This document shows positions 1-9,632 of a stretch of 64,000 bases of DNA, piece after piece. The stretch lies in assembly GCF_037031225.1 (NCBI RefSeq), contig NZ_JAYEZN010000001.1:1054001-1118000 (forward strand), written 5' to 3'. Within the stretch, counting starts at the first letter, position 1. Every line of letters starts with the position of its first letter. The notes beneath the pieces are model-generated. The model was not told the DNA's origin and searched no databases. It saw only the letters and a program-made list of their open reading frames with translations. Made by a program: the position numbers and the translations under genes. The stretch comes from Halorientalis sp. LT38 (GTDB taxonomy: Archaea; Halobacteriota; Halobacteria; Halobacteriales; Haloarculaceae).

Positions 1-2
1 AC

Positions 3-1421
3 CACTACGACACGCCCCAGGACGTCGAGTGGGCCATCTTCGAGGGTGACGTCTACATGCTGCAGTCGCGCCCGATCACCACTATCGCCGAGGGCGAGGG
101 GACGGCCGCGACCGCCGACGGAAGCGGCGCGACGGCCGCCCAGAAAGACGAGGAAGACGTCCTGCTCTCGGGACTCGGCGCGAGCCCGGGGATCGCGTCC
201 GGTGCCGTCCGGATCGTCGACAAGCTCGACCAGCTCGACAAGGTCGGCGAGGGCGACATCATCGTCACCGAGATGACCACGCCCGACATGGTGCCGGCGA
301 TGAAACGCGCCGCCGGCATCGTCACGAGCGAGGGCGGGATGACCTCCCACGCCGCAATCGTCGCGCGCGAACTGGGTGCCCCCGCGGTCGTCGGGACCGG
401 CGGGGCGACCGAGGCCCTCGAGGACGATCAGGTCGTCACCATCGACGGCGACAAGGGGACCATCCGCGAGGGCCGGGAGGCAGAAGAGGAGACCGAGCCC
501 ATCGAGGAGGTCCGCCCCCAGGCCCCCGTCAAGCCGATGACGGCGACGGAGGTCAAGGTCAACGTCTCGATCCCCGAGGCCGCAGAGCGTGCGGCCGCGA
601 CCGGCGCGGACGGCGTCGGCCTGCTCCGGATCGAGCACATGATCCTGTCGACGAACAAGACGCCCCAGCGGTACATCGACGACCACGGTGAGGAGGCCTA
701 CGTCCAGGAGATCGTCGACGGCGTCCGCGGGGTCGCAGACGAGTTCTACCCGCGCCCGGTCCGGGTCCGGACGCTCGACGCGCCGACCGACGAGTTCCGC
801 CAGCTCGACGGCGGCGAGGACGAGCCCGAGGAACACAACCCGATGCTGGGCTACCGCGGCATCCGCCGCAGCCTGGACCGCCCGGACGTGTTCAAACACG
901 AACTCGAGGCGTTCCGCCAGCTCTACGACATGGGCTACGACAACGTCGAGATCATGTTCCCGCTGGTCAACGACGCCGACGACGTCCTGCGGGCCAAGGC
1001 GCTCATGCAGGAGGCCGGCATCGACCCCGAGAAGCGTTCCTGGGGCGTGATGATCGAGACGCCCGCCGCGGCGCTGGGCGTCGAGTCGATGGCCGAAGCC
1101 GGCATCGACTTCGCCTCCTTCGGCACGAACGACCTGACCCAGTACACGCTCGCGGTCGACCGCAACAACGGCAACGTGGCCGACCGGTTCGACGAACTCC
1201 ACCCCGCCGTCCTCGACCTCATCAGCCAGACCATCGAGGCCTGTCGCGAACACGACGTCAACACGTCGATCTGCGGCCAGGCCGGCTCCAAGCCCCGGAT
1301 GGTGCAGCACCTCGTCAACGAAGGTGCGACCTCCATCTCGGCCAACATCGACGCCGTGCGCGACGTCCAGCACGAGGTCAAGCGCGTCGAGCAGAAACTC
1401 CTGCTCGATTCGGTGCGCTAA
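3..1421 (+). CDS. ppsA: Phosphoenolpyruvate synthase, C-terminal part (5' end outside window)
   Basis: The reading frame is open from the first bases of the window, so the gene starts upstream. PEP synthase (pyruvate, water dikinase) makes PEP from pyruvate and ATP for gluconeogenesis. The visible part begins at the end of the ATP-binding domain (WAIFEGDVYMLQSRPIT). The swivelling phosphohistidine domain follows, with GGMTSHAAIVARELG and its catalytic His codon at 348-350. The C-terminal PEP-utilising TIM barrel comes next, with the catalytic Cys in SICGQAGS at 1272-1274. An acidic linker separates the swivel and barrel domains, as is common in halophiles. The gene ends 28 bases before the convergent SDR gene. 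Confidence 0.95.
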   Translation, partial: HYDTPQDVEWAIFEGDVYMLQSRPITTIAEGEGTAATADGSGATAAQKDEEDVLLSGLGASPGIASGAVRIVDKLDQLDKVGEGDIIVTEMTTPDMVPAMKRAAGIVTSEGGMTSHAAIVARELGAPAVVGTGGATEALEDDQVVTIDGDKGTIREGREAEEETEPIEEVRPQAPVKPMTATEVKVNVSIPEAAERAAATGADGVGLLRIEHMILSTNKTPQRYIDDHGEEAYVQEIVDGVRGVADEFYPRPVRVRTLDAPTDEFRQLDGGEDEPEEHNPMLGYRGIRRSLDRPDVFKHELEAFRQLYDMGYDNVEIMFPLVNDADDVLRAKALMQEAGIDPEKRSWGVMIETPAAALGVESMAEAGIDFASFGTNDLTQYTLAVDRNNGNVADRFDELHPAVLDLISQTIEACREHDVNTSICGQAGSKPRMVQHLVNEGATSISANIDAVRDVQHEVKRVEQKLLLDSVR

Positions 1422-1449
1422 CTTCGACAGCCAGGGTTTTCGCCCGCCG

Positions 1450-2199
1450 TCACATCGTCCCGAACAGCTCGAACTTGTCCCGCCGGTAGAGGTCGATCTC
1501 GCTCGCCATCGAGGGCGACTGCTCGGCGGCGAAGACGATCGCTTCGGCGATCTCTTCGGGTTCGCTCACCTCCCCTTCGTCGAACCGTTCCGCGAAGGTC
1601 TCGCCATAGACGCCGCCGAACTCCGTGCGCACCTCCGAGGGGTTGACGACCGTGACGGCGACGTCGTCGTCGCCGACCTGCGCGGAGACGCTCTTGGCGA
1701 AGCCGCGGGTCCAGAACTTGCTCGCGGCGTAGACCGGGTTGGACGGCCGGGGGAACTTCCCCGCGAAGCTCCCGAGGTAGACGAGCGTGCCGCTGGACTC
1801 CCGGAGGTGCGGGAGCGCTTCCCTGGTCGCGAAGAACATCCCGTCGCAGTTGACGGCCATCATCGTGCGGTACTGCTCGGTGCTCATGTCTTCGATCTTC
1901 GCGCCGCGGGCGAGGCCGGCGTTGTTCACGAGCAGGTCGAGGCCGCCGAACTCGTCGACGGTCGCCTCGATCAGCGCCCCGACGGCGTCCTCGTCGGTGA
2001 CGTCGGTCGGGACGACCAGCGCCTCGGTGCCGTGCGCTCGACTGACCGCGTCGGCGATCTCGTCGAGACGACCCTCCCGTCGAGCCGCAAGGACGACGTC
2101 GGCGCCCTCGCGTGCCAGCGCGTGGGCCGTGGCGCGCCCGATGCCTGCGCTCGCGCCGGTGATCACTGCCGTCCGCCCGTCGAGTGAGTCCCGTGTCAT
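1450..2199 (-). CDS. SDR family NAD(P)-dependent oxidoreductase
   Basis: A 249-residue classical short-chain dehydrogenase/reductase, normal length for the family. It has the N-terminal cofactor motif TGASAGIG, the NNAG motif, and the catalytic Ser and YxxxK (VYAASKF). The reading frame continues upstream, but ATG 2199 ([15 protein letters not shown]) puts the Rossmann strand at the usual distance from the N-terminus, and the upstream residues look non-coding. The substrate cannot be told from sequence. The SDR and mfnA start codons are 125 bases apart and diverge, so the two promoters share this short space. Confidence 0.9.
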   Translation of the reverse strand: MTRDSLDGRTAVITGASAGIGRATAHALAREGADVVLAARREGRLDEIADAVSRAHGTEALVVPTDVTDEDAVGALIEATVDEFGGLDLLVNNAGLARGAKIEDMSTEQYRTMMAVNCDGMFFATREALPHLRESSGTLVYLGSFAGKFPRPSNPVYAASKFWTRGFAKSVSAQVGDDDVAVTVVNPSEVRTEFGGVYGETFAERFDEGEVSEPEEIAEAIVFAAEQSPSMASEIDLYRRDKFELFGTM

Positions 2200-2324
2200 C
2201 CCACCGACGTACGGAGTGGAGGCTGTTAATCGTTCGTCCCGGCCCGGGAAACAGCGTTTCCGTCGCGGCGGGCGCGAGTGAACAGAGCGCAACCCCTAAG
2301 CCGGTGCCCTCACTTGTCCTGCAC

Positions 2325-3377
2325 ATGCAGCGGGCCGAACCGCAGGACTTCAACCGCGTGCTCTCCTCGATGTGCACCAGGCCACATCCAGCGGCCCGCG
2401 ACGCCGCAGAGGAGTTTCTGGCGACGAATCCGGGCGACCCCGGAACCTACGAGGCGGTCGCCGAGATGGAGCAGGAGGCGGTGGAGATGCTCGGGACCAT
2501 CGCCGGCCTCCCCAGCGCCGCGGGGTACGTCACCAGCGGCGGGACGGAGGCCAACATCCAGGCGGTCCGCATCGCCCGCAACCGCGCCGAGACCGACCGG
2601 CCGAACATGGTCGCGCCCGAGAGCGCACACTTCTCCTTTAACAAGGCGGCAGACATCCTCGGCGTCGAGTTGCGGACGACGCCGACCGACGCGGACCACC
2701 GCGCCGACCCGGACGCGACCACTGCGGTCGTCGACGAGGACACCGTCCTCGTGGTGGGCGTCGCCGGCTCGACGGAGTACGGCCGCGTCGATCCCATCCC
2801 GGCGTTGGCCGACATCGCGAACGAGGTGGACGCGCTCTGTCACGTCGACGCCGCCTGGGGCGGCTTCGTCCTCCCATTCACCGACCACCGGTGGCACTTC
2901 GGCCACGCCGACGTCGACACGATGACGATCGACCCCCACAAGATGGGACAGGCCGCCATCCCCTCCGGCGGACTGCTCACCCACTCGAAGTCGCTGCTCG
3001 ACGAACTCGCCGTCGAGACCCCGTATCTGGAGTCCAAATCCCAGGCGACGCTGACGGGGACGCGTAGCGGCGCGGGGGTGGCCAGCGCCGTCGCGGCGAT
3101 GGACGAACTCTGGCCCGTCGGCTACCGAGAGCAGTACCACGAGTCGATGGCCAACGCCGAGTGGCTGGCCGACCGCCTGGCCGCGCGGGGCCACGACGTG
3201 GTCGAGCCCGACCTGCCCATCGTCGCGGCGGACATGTCGATGCCGGTGACCGAGGACCTGCGCCAGCGCGGCTGGCGGGTCACCAAGACCGGCGCGGGCG
3301 AGATGCGCGTCGTCTGTATGCCCCACGTCACCCGCTCGATGCTGCGGTCGTTCGTGGCCGAACTGGACTGGTTCTGA
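2325..3377 (+). CDS. mfnA: L-aspartate/tyrosine decarboxylase, PLP-dependent (MfnA)
   Basis: A 350-residue group II PLP decarboxylase. The PLP lysine lies in TIDPHKMGQ (K206), and the SGGTEAN cofactor region is upstream. In methanogens MfnA decarboxylates tyrosine for methanofuran. Haloarchaea lack methanofuran, and their homologues are thought to act on aspartate, giving beta-alanine for coenzyme A; that role is inferred here. ATG 2325 is chosen because [18 protein letters not shown] matches the family start and a TATA-like CCTAAG lies about 30 bases before it. The longer frame from 2184 overlaps the divergent SDR gene. Confidence 0.9.
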   Translation: MQRAEPQDFNRVLSSMCTRPHPAARDAAEEFLATNPGDPGTYEAVAEMEQEAVEMLGTIAGLPSAAGYVTSGGTEANIQAVRIARNRAETDRPNMVAPESAHFSFNKAADILGVELRTTPTDADHRADPDATTAVVDEDTVLVVGVAGSTEYGRVDPIPALADIANEVDALCHVDAAWGGFVLPFTDHRWHFGHADVDTMTIDPHKMGQAAIPSGGLLTHSKSLLDELAVETPYLESKSQATLTGTRSGAGVASAVAAMDELWPVGYREQYHESMANAEWLADRLAARGHDVVEPDLPIVAADMSMPVTEDLRQRGWRVTKTGAGEMRVVCMPHVTRSMLRSFVAELDWF

Positions 3378-3471
3378 GCGCCGTCGACCGGCCGCTTTCC
3401 GTCCGCGGACGCTCGCTGCTGCGCCAAATTTATTCGGATCGAAACGATCGAAAGCTATTCGATCCCCCAGA

Positions 3472-4077
3472 GTGACACGATGGATAGAACGGGGCATGCA
3501 ACGACAGGCAGCGGTTCGGTCGGCTGGCGAACGCTCGCGGATCCTGGTCCTCGCGTCGACGTCCGACCTGGCGGCCGCGGATTGTTGCGTCGACCTGCTG
3601 GCGACCGAGCGCCCGGCGACCCAGCGCGTGCTCGCGCTCTCGTACGGGCGACGCCCGACCCGGATCGCCGACCACTGGGAGACGGTCCACGGGACGCTGC
3701 CGGACTCGATGGCCGTGATCTGCCCCGAGTCACGCGTCGAGGGCGAGCCACAGGCGGGCGTCCACACGACCCACGTCCCCACGAGCGATCTGACGGGCGC
3801 GAGCATCGCCCTCTCGCGGTACCTCGACCGCTGGGCGGAGACGGAGGCGCCGATCGCGGTCTGTCTCGACTCCGTGTCGTCCCTCCTCGACGCGACGGCG
3901 CGCGACCGGGTCTTCCGGTTCCTGCACACAGTCACCAGTCGGTGTCTGGCCGTCGACGCGACCGTCCACGCGCACCTGGACCCCGATCGAGCCGACGATC
4001 AGACCGTCGCCACCGTGGCGACGCTGTTCGACGCGGTCGTCCGGCGAGAGGCGGACGGCCGGACGATCCGGGAGTGA
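3472..4077 (+). CDS. DUF7504 family protein (RecA/HTR-like fold)
   Basis: A 201-residue haloarchaeal protein of the DUF7504 type. Family signatures are the RILVLAST strand, a mid-protein segment (VPTSDLTGASIALSRYL) and the C-terminal FRFLHTVTSRCLAVDATVHAHLDP with DDQTVATVATLFDAVV. The fold resembles the KaiC/RecA class but no Walker A motif is visible, so ATP hydrolysis is unlikely. The function is unknown; relatives are often linked to signalling. GTG 3472 is the longest start; ATG 3496 is an alternative. A TATA-like TTTATT lies near 3429. Confidence 0.75.
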   Translation: MTRWIERGMQRQAAVRSAGERSRILVLASTSDLAAADCCVDLLATERPATQRVLALSYGRRPTRIADHWETVHGTLPDSMAVICPESRVEGEPQAGVHTTHVPTSDLTGASIALSRYLDRWAETEAPIAVCLDSVSSLLDATARDRVFRFLHTVTSRCLAVDATVHAHLDPDRADDQTVATVATLFDAVVRREADGRTIRE

Positions 4078-4111
4078 GCGAGCGGGCGACGTCCGTCCGC
4101 GAACCGGCGGG

Positions 4112-4118
4112 TTTTAGG
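4112..4118 (+). promoter_or_regulatory. TATA-like box of metG
   Basis: TTTTAGG is centred about 27 bases before ATG 4142. This is the spacing expected for an archaeal promoter that makes a leaderless or nearly leaderless transcript. It also supports ATG 4142 over the upstream in-frame start at 4124. Confidence 0.5.
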
Positions 4119-4141
4119 CCCGTTTGGCGATACGTGAAGGC

Positions 4142-6232
4142 ATGAGCCACGAGGAGTTCCCCACCGAGAACCCCGCGGTGGTGACGGTCGGGTTGCCCTA
4201 CGCCAACGGCGACCTGCACGTCGGTCACCTCCGGGGGTACGTCACCGGCGACACGGTCGCCCGCGCGCTCCGCCGGGTCGGCCAGCAGACCGCCTTCGTC
4301 TGCGGTTCCGACATGCACGGGACGCCCATCGCCGTCAACGCCGCCGAGGAGGGCGTCTCGCCCGAGGACTTCGCGATGCGGTACCACGAGGAGTACGCCG
4401 AGACCTTCCCCGATTTCAACGTCGAGTTCGACAACTACGGCCACACCCACGACGAGACGAACGTCGAGACGACCCGGGAGTTCGTCCGCTCGTGGATCGA
4501 CGGCGACCACGTCGTCGAGAAGGAGATCCAGGTCGCCTACGACCCCGACGCCGACCAGTGGCTCCCGGACCGCCTGGTCGAGGGGACCTGCCCCTACTGC
4601 GGCGAGCATGCCCGCGGCGACGAGTGCGACGAGGGCTGTCAGCGTCACCTCGAACCCGGCGAGGTCGAGGACCCCGTCTCGACGCTGACCGGCAACCCCG
4701 CGGAGTACCGCGAGCGCGAGCACAAGTTCCTCCGTCTGTCGGACTTCCAGGACTACCTGCAGGCGTTCATCGACCGCATAGAGGGCACCGACAACGCGAA
4801 GAACCAGCCCCGGGAGTGGATCGAGGGCGAACTACAGGACCTCTGTATCACCCGGGACATGGACTGGGGGATCGATTACCCGGGCGAGGACGGCGAGGGT
4901 GAGGATCTCGTCCTCTACGTCTGGGTCGACGCCCCCATCGAGTACGTCTCCTCGACCAAGCAGTACACCGAACGCGTGGGTGCCGACGAGTACGACTGGG
5001 AGGAGGTCTGGACAGTCGACGACGAGTCCGAGTTGACCGGCGCGGACAACGGCGAGATCGTCCACGTGATCGGCCGAGACATCATCCAGCACCACGCGGT
5101 GTTCTGGCCCGCCATGCTGCGCGGGGCGGGCTACAACGAGCCCCGCGCGATCCTCGCGACGGGCTTCGTCGGCATCGACGGCAAGGCCCTCTCGACCTCG
5201 CGCAACCGGGCGGTGTGGGCCGACGAGTACCTCGACGAGGGCTTCCACCCGGACCTGTTCCGCTACTACATGATCGACGGGAGCGGGCTGGAGACCGACG
5301 TGGACTTCTCCTGGGACCGCTTCGCCGAGCGCGTCAACGGCGAACTGGTGGGCAACCTCGGCAACTTCGCCTATCGCTCCCTCCTGTTCGCCCACCGCAA
5401 CTACGACGGCACGCCGGACACCGCGGTCAGCGACGACGTGCGCGAGACGATCGAGACGGCGATCGAGGAGTTCGAGGCCGCCCTCAACGACTACCGAATC
5501 CGCGACGTGGGCGCGGCCGCGGTCGACCTGGCCGACTTCGGCAACGAGTACATCCAGCGCAACGAGCCCTGGAAGCTCACCGACGAGGATCCCGAGGAGG
5601 CCGCGCAGGTCATCCGCGACTGCGTCCAGTTGACCAAGGCCTGCGCCGTCCTGATGCAGCCGGTCATGCCCGAGAAGGCCGCCGCCCTCTGGGACCAGCT
5701 CGACGCCGAGGGCTCGGTCCACGAGACCGAGCTGAGCGCGGCCCTCGAAGCCCCGCCCGCCGCGTTCGGCGAGCCCGAAGAGCTGTTCTCCAAGATCGAG
5801 GACGACCGGATCGACGAACTGAACGAGAAACTGCAGGAACGGGTCGAAGAGGCCACGAGTGACGAAGACGACGACGGAGACGACGGCGACGGCGACCTCG
5901 AACCGCTGGCCGAGGAGCGGATCGGCTTCGAGGACTTCGGCGAGCTCGACATGCGCGTGGGCCGCATCGAGGTCGCCGAACCGATCGAAGGCGCGGACGA
6001 CCTCGCGCGACTGGAGGTCGACATCGGGTTCGAGACCCGGCAGGTCGTCGCGGGCATCAAGCAACTCCACGACCTCGACGAGTTGCCGGGCGAGCGGTGC
6101 ATCCTGCTCGCGAACATGGAGCAAGCGGAGCTGTTCGGCGTCGAGTCCAACGGGATGATCCTCGCGGCGGGGGACGAGGCCGACTTGCTGACGACCCACG
6201 GCGACGCGCCGCTCGGGTCGAAGGTCCGTTAG
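4142..6232 (+). CDS. metG: Methionyl-tRNA synthetase
   Basis: A 696-residue class I aminoacyl-tRNA synthetase that charges tRNA-Met. It has the HIGH motif as HVGH (residues 26-29), a zinc knuckle in the connective peptide (CPYCGEH followed by DECDEGC), and the KMSKS loop as KALSTS starting at K348. An alpha-helical anticodon domain follows. After an acidic, low-complexity linker (about residues 575-595) comes a C-terminal Trbp111/EMAP-II-like tRNA-binding domain, starting near GFEDFGELDMRVGRIEV. This is the dimeric, long form of MetRS. The start is ATG 4142 (MSHEEFPTENPAVVT). Confidence 0.97.
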   Translation: MSHEEFPTENPAVVTVGLPYANGDLHVGHLRGYVTGDTVARALRRVGQQTAFVCGSDMHGTPIAVNAAEEGVSPEDFAMRYHEEYAETFPDFNVEFDNYGHTHDETNVETTREFVRSWIDGDHVVEKEIQVAYDPDADQWLPDRLVEGTCPYCGEHARGDECDEGCQRHLEPGEVEDPVSTLTGNPAEYREREHKFLRLSDFQDYLQAFIDRIEGTDNAKNQPREWIEGELQDLCITRDMDWGIDYPGEDGEGEDLVLYVWVDAPIEYVSSTKQYTERVGADEYDWEEVWTVDDESELTGADNGEIVHVIGRDIIQHHAVFWPAMLRGAGYNEPRAILATGFVGIDGKALSTSRNRAVWADEYLDEGFHPDLFRYYMIDGSGLETDVDFSWDRFAERVNGELVGNLGNFAYRSLLFAHRNYDGTPDTAVSDDVRETIETAIEEFEAALNDYRIRDVGAAAVDLADFGNEYIQRNEPWKLTDEDPEEAAQVIRDCVQLTKACAVLMQPVMPEKAAALWDQLDAEGSVHETELSAALEAPPAAFGEPEELFSKIEDDRIDELNEKLQERVEEATSDEDDDGDDGDGDLEPLAEERIGFEDFGELDMRVGRIEVAEPIEGADDLARLEVDIGFETRQVVAGIKQLHDLDELPGERCILLANMEQAELFGVESNGMILAAGDEADLLTTHGDAPLGSKVR

Positions 6233-6308
6233 GCGGGGTGGCCGGTCGCGGCCGTCGGTTCGGCGCGCGGACCGTGTCCTTTTGGTCGTGAGGCGAGTAC
6301 CCGTTCGT

Positions 6309-6566
6309 ATGTCCGAGGGCGAGGACGACGGCGGCTGGAAGTTCGCGGTCGAGGACCTGCCCGACGAGGCGGGCGACTCGACCGACGGGGACGAGCAGCC
6401 CGGCGACGAGGAGCAGGGCGAGGACGAGGGCGGGAACGTCGCCGGCTCGATGGTCCTCGAGCAGCCGCTGGAGCCGGGTTCGCCGTCGCTCGAGAACACC
6501 GCGTTCGTCCTGCTGGGCGCGCTCTGTACGGTCGTCTTCTTCATGCTGCTCCTGGGGATCCTCTGA
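6309..6566 (+). CDS. Small haloarchaeal membrane protein, DUF7312-like
   Basis: An 85-residue protein with a very acidic N-terminal half (EDDGG, DEQPGDEEQGEDEG) and one hydrophobic C-terminal segment (about residues 62-83, ending FFMLLLGIL) after PSLENTAFVLLG. It is therefore a tail-anchored, probably single-pass membrane protein. The PGSPSLENTAF segment resembles the DUF7312 family; the family name is from memory. ATG 6309 is the natural start. It lies 76 bases after metG and 46 before the nfeD-like gene, with all three on the same strand. Confidence 0.7.
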   Translation: MSEGEDDGGWKFAVEDLPDEAGDSTDGDEQPGDEEQGEDEGGNVAGSMVLEQPLEPGSPSLENTAFVLLGALCTVVFFMLLLGIL

Positions 6567-6612
6567 GCGGGCGACCCCGAAGCTTAACCGCCGGGCGACC
6601 CTACCCGCGGGT

Positions 6613-7200
6613 ATGGCATCCTGGCTGTTCGCGCAGGCCTCAATCCTGGGGCAGGACCTCGCGCTCCTCCTGGTCGTCGCGGGGGCCGGGCTGGTCATCG
6701 CCGAGGCGATGGCCCCCGGTGCTCACTTCATCGTCCTGGGCGTCGCCCTCCTGGTGGCTGGCATCGCCGGCCTGCTCCTCCCGTCGAGTATCGGCATCTT
6801 CGCCCCGCTCGTACTGGCCGCGTTAGTACTCGTGGTCGGGGGGATCACCCTCTACGGCTACCGCCAGTTCGACTTCTACGGGGGGAAGGGCTCCGGCCAG
6901 ACCAGTTCCTCGGACGACCTGCGCGGGAAGACCGGTCACGTCACCGAACGCGTCACCGAGACCGGCGGCGAGGTCAAGCTCGCCGAGGGCGGGTTCAACC
7001 CGCTCTACCGCGCCCGCTGCGTCGACGGCGAGATCGCGGAGGGCACCGAAGTCATCGTCATCGACCCCGGCGGCGGCAACGTCGTCACCGTCGAGGCGAT
7101 CAGCGAGATCGAGGACGACATCGACCGCGAACTGGCCGAGGAGGCCCGCGCGGCCGAGACCGGGACCAGCGAACCGGACGCCGACGCGGACGCCGCCTGA
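6613..7200 (+). CDS. NfeD-like membrane protein
   Basis: A 195-residue protein with four to five closely packed hydrophobic segments in its first 85 residues. A C-terminal OB-fold domain (about residues 105-165: LRGKTGHVTERV, GEVKLAEGGF, EGTEVIVIDPGGGNVVTVE) follows, and the tail is acidic. NfeD proteins pair with SPFH/stomatin proteins in membrane-microdomain or quality-control assemblies. The next gene downstream (7701-8885) is such an SPFH protein, which supports the call. A TATA-like CTTAAC lies about 29 bases before the ATG. Confidence 0.88.
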   Translation: MASWLFAQASILGQDLALLLVVAGAGLVIAEAMAPGAHFIVLGVALLVAGIAGLLLPSSIGIFAPLVLAALVLVVGGITLYGYRQFDFYGGKGSGQTSSSDDLRGKTGHVTERVTETGGEVKLAEGGFNPLYRARCVDGEIAEGTEVIVIDPGGGNVVTVEAISEIEDDIDRELAEEARAAETGTSEPDADADAA

Positions 7201-7700
7201 ACACCTGTTCTTCGGACGCGTGCACAGTTTCTGCCCGCCGCACCACCGAGAGTGTACCGAACGACCAGTAGCAGTTCGTTTTTCGGTATCTCATCCAGAA
7301 TCGCGGCGTTTTTCGACACGTGCACACACTAATAGCAGATATTACTGTCCTTATACCCAATCTTTATTACCACCGCCGGACACTCGTGTAGATGTAATGC
7401 ACAGCAGGCGACGGGCGTACAGGGACTCGGACTGCGCTGCACGTACGGTCAGGTCGCGTGTGGCGGGAGTGCTCGCCGGCACCGCCGGTCCGGGGAGGTG
7501 GTCGCCAGGCTAGCTCCGACACCGCGCGCAGTCAGCGATAACACGTGGCTGGTCACCACTGGTGTCTGTGGTTCCGAATCCAAGCGTGTGACAGGCCCCC
7601 ACGACTGCCTGTCGACGCCCGTTTCCCCCCCCAACCCAACCATTTCGGAACCACCGTCCCGACCGAACCCTTTTCTGTGACTCGTCCGAAGGTCGAAGTA
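7201..7700 (+). other. 500-base intergenic region with possible promoter and small ORF
   Basis: No convincing conserved gene was seen between the NfeD and SPFH genes. The part from about 7250 to 7375 is A+T-richer than its surroundings and has TATA-like ATTACTG and CTTTATTACC. A 38-codon frame starting at ATG 7397 and ending at 7513 (MHSRRRAYRDSDC) is possible but unsupported. The segment 7400-7510 can fold into several GC-rich hairpins, such as CCGGCACCGCCGG, so a non-coding RNA is equally possible. Nothing was recognised between 7515 and 7690. Confidence 0.4.
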
Positions 7701-8885
7701 ATGCTCCCTCCGACAGTACTGGCCCTGGGCGGCGGCGGCGTCGTCGGCACCGTCCTGATTCTGGTGTTGCTGATCGCCGTGGTCACCGTCTACCAGATGG
7801 TCGAGATCGTCGACGCGACCGAGAAGCGCGCGCTCACCGTCTTCGGTGAGTACCGGAAGCTCCTCGAACCGGGTATCAGCTTCGTCCCGCCGTTCGTCTC
7901 GCGGACCCACACCTTCGACATGCGGACGCAGACGCTGGACGTCCCCCGGCAGGAAGCCATCACCCGCGACAACTCGCCGGTGACCGCGGACGCGGTCGTC
8001 TACATCAAGGTGATGGACGCGAAGAAGGCCTACCTCGAGGTCGACGACTACAAGCGGGCAGTCTCGAACCTCGCCCAGACCACCCTCCGCGCCGTCCTTG
8101 GCGACATGGAACTGGACGACACGCTGAACAAGCGCCAGGAGATCAACGCGAAGATCCGCCGCGAACTCGACGAACCCACCGACGAGTGGGGGATCCGCGT
8201 CGAGTCCGTCGAGGTCCGGGAGGTCAACCCCTCCCAGGACGTCCAGCAGGCGATGGAACAGCAGACCTCCGCCGAGCGTCGCCGCCGCGCCATGATCCTC
8301 GAGGCGCAGGGTGAACGCCGCTCCGCCGTCGAGAAGGCCGAAGGTGACAAGCAGTCCAACATCATCCGCGCGCAGGGTGAAAAGCAGAGCCAGATCCTCG
8401 AAGCGCAGGGTGACGCAATCTCCACGGTCCTGCGAGCGAAATCCGCCGAGTCGATGGGCGAACGTGCGGTCATCGAGAAGGGGATGGAGACCCTGGAGAA
8501 CATCGGTCAGGGCGAGTCCACGACCTTCGTCCTGCCCCAGGAACTGACGTCGATGGTCGGACGCTACGGCAAGCACCTCTCCGGCAGCGACGTCCAGACC
8601 AACGGCGAGGGCACCCTCGACAGCCTGGACTTCGACTCGGAGACCCGGGAGATGCTCGGCCTGGACAACATCGAGGAGATCCTCGGCCAGATCGACCAGG
8701 AAGCGGAAGTCGACGTCGAGGCGATGGAACAGCAGGCAAAGGCCGTCAAACAGGGCGACAACCCCGCCGACATCAAGGATCCCGACGACGTGATCGACGA
8801 GATGGACGACGACTTCGAGACCGGCGGTGGCGGCGGCACCGACGCCGGGTCGAGCGACGGCGGCTCGCAGTCGGACCAGAACTAA
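7701..8885 (+). CDS. SPFH/band 7 (stomatin/prohibitin-like) membrane protein
   Basis: A 394-residue protein with one N-terminal membrane segment (about residues 8-30) and a band 7 domain (VDATEKRALTVFGEYRKLLEPGISFVPPF, SPVTADAVVYIKV, LRAVLGDMELDDTLNKR). A long charged helix with repeated EAQGERRS/RAQGEKQS/EAQGDAIS units comes next, then an acidic Gly-rich tail. Family members oligomerise into membrane scaffolds and often bind proteases. ATG 7701 places the membrane segment at the very N-terminus; the reading frame upstream of it is open but looks non-coding. Confidence 0.9.
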   Translation: MLPPTVLALGGGGVVGTVLILVLLIAVVTVYQMVEIVDATEKRALTVFGEYRKLLEPGISFVPPFVSRTHTFDMRTQTLDVPRQEAITRDNSPVTADAVVYIKVMDAKKAYLEVDDYKRAVSNLAQTTLRAVLGDMELDDTLNKRQEINAKIRRELDEPTDEWGIRVESVEVREVNPSQDVQQAMEQQTSAERRRRAMILEAQGERRSAVEKAEGDKQSNIIRAQGEKQSQILEAQGDAISTVLRAKSAESMGERAVIEKGMETLENIGQGESTTFVLPQELTSMVGRYGKHLSGSDVQTNGEGTLDSLDFDSETREMLGLDNIEEILGQIDQEAEVDVEAMEQQAKAVKQGDNPADIKDPDDVIDEMDDDFETGGGGGTDAGSSDGGSQSDQN

Positions 8886-8967
8886 TCCGGCTGCCGGCCC
8901 CGCAACCATCCCGTACGGACCCCTCACCAGCCCGTCCGTAACGGGCACGGTCGAGTAGTCGAAGCCG

Positions 8968-8974
8968 TTTTATC
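8968..8974 (+). promoter_or_regulatory. TATA-like box of the tandem wHTH gene
   Basis: TTTTATC is centred 26 bases before ATG 8997, the expected position for a leaderless haloarchaeal transcript. Confidence 0.55.
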
Positions 8975-8996
8975 CTCGTCTTACCAACCGATAGTC

Positions 8997-9602
8997 ATGC
9001 CCGACGAGGGGGTCGACGAGTCCAAGCGGTCCACGTTGCGCCGGTTCGCTGCCGTCGGCGCCGTTAGTCCCCTCGCCCGCTTTCAGTCCGACGACCGGAG
9101 CGACAGCGACGCCCCCGACGCCATCGCCGGCTACGTCGCCGCGACCCCGGGCGCGCACTTCTCGAAGCTCCGCGACGACCTCAAGCTGGGGACCGGCGAG
9201 GCCCAGCACCACCTCCGGCGGCTCGTCCGGGCGGGCGCCGTCGAGACCCGCAAGGACGGCGACTACCGCCGGTACTTCCCCGCGGACCAGTTCTCCGAGT
9301 TCGAGCAGGTCGCGCTCGGATATCTCCGCCGGGAGACGCCCCGCGGGATGTTGATCGCCCTCCTCCGCGATCCGACGCTGACCGCCGGCGGGCTGGCCGA
9401 GCAGCTGGACGTGTCTGCGCCGACGGTCAGCAAGTACGCGAGCGAACTCGAGGCGGCCGATCTGCTCTCCCGGGCCGACGGCTACGCCGTCGAGCATCCG
9501 GAGACGGTGACGCTGTTGCTCGTCCGCTACGCGGACTCCTTCGGCCCCGCGGCCACGCAGTTGGCCGCCGAGGCCGATCAGCTGCTCACCTACGATCGCT
9601 GA
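8997..9602 (+). CDS. Winged-helix transcriptional regulator with two wHTH domains
   Basis: A 201-residue protein with two winged-helix units. The first (about residues 40-95: IAGYVAATPGAHFSKLRDDLKLGTGEAQHHLRRLVRAG) is followed by a basic wing (TRKDGDYRRYFP). The second (about residues 113-165: LIALLRDPTLTAGGLAEQL, PTVSKYASELEAADLL) ends with hydrophobic residues that may dimerise. This is a common haloarchaeal regulator layout. The ligand and targets are unknown. The nearby SPFH gene ends 111 bases upstream. Confidence 0.82.
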   Translation: MPDEGVDESKRSTLRRFAAVGAVSPLARFQSDDRSDSDAPDAIAGYVAATPGAHFSKLRDDLKLGTGEAQHHLRRLVRAGAVETRKDGDYRRYFPADQFSEFEQVALGYLRRETPRGMLIALLRDPTLTAGGLAEQLDVSAPTVSKYASELEAADLLSRADGYAVEHPETVTLLLVRYADSFGPAATQLAAEADQLLTYDR

Positions 9603-9632
9603 GAGAGCCGCGAAGAAGAGGGGCGCCCGTTC

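Noticed and set aside
1324-2187. Long open frames opposite the SDR gene and opposite many other G+C-rich genes
   Set aside because: In G+C-rich DNA stop codons are rare in all frames. These translations are Arg/Ala/Gly-rich or mirror real genes, and lack domain motifs.
7460-7500. Possible signal recognition particle RNA, because of a GGTCAGGTC word
   Set aside because: The conserved apical sequence that should follow (CCGGAAGG-type loop) is absent, and the expected length of about 300 bases is not structured.
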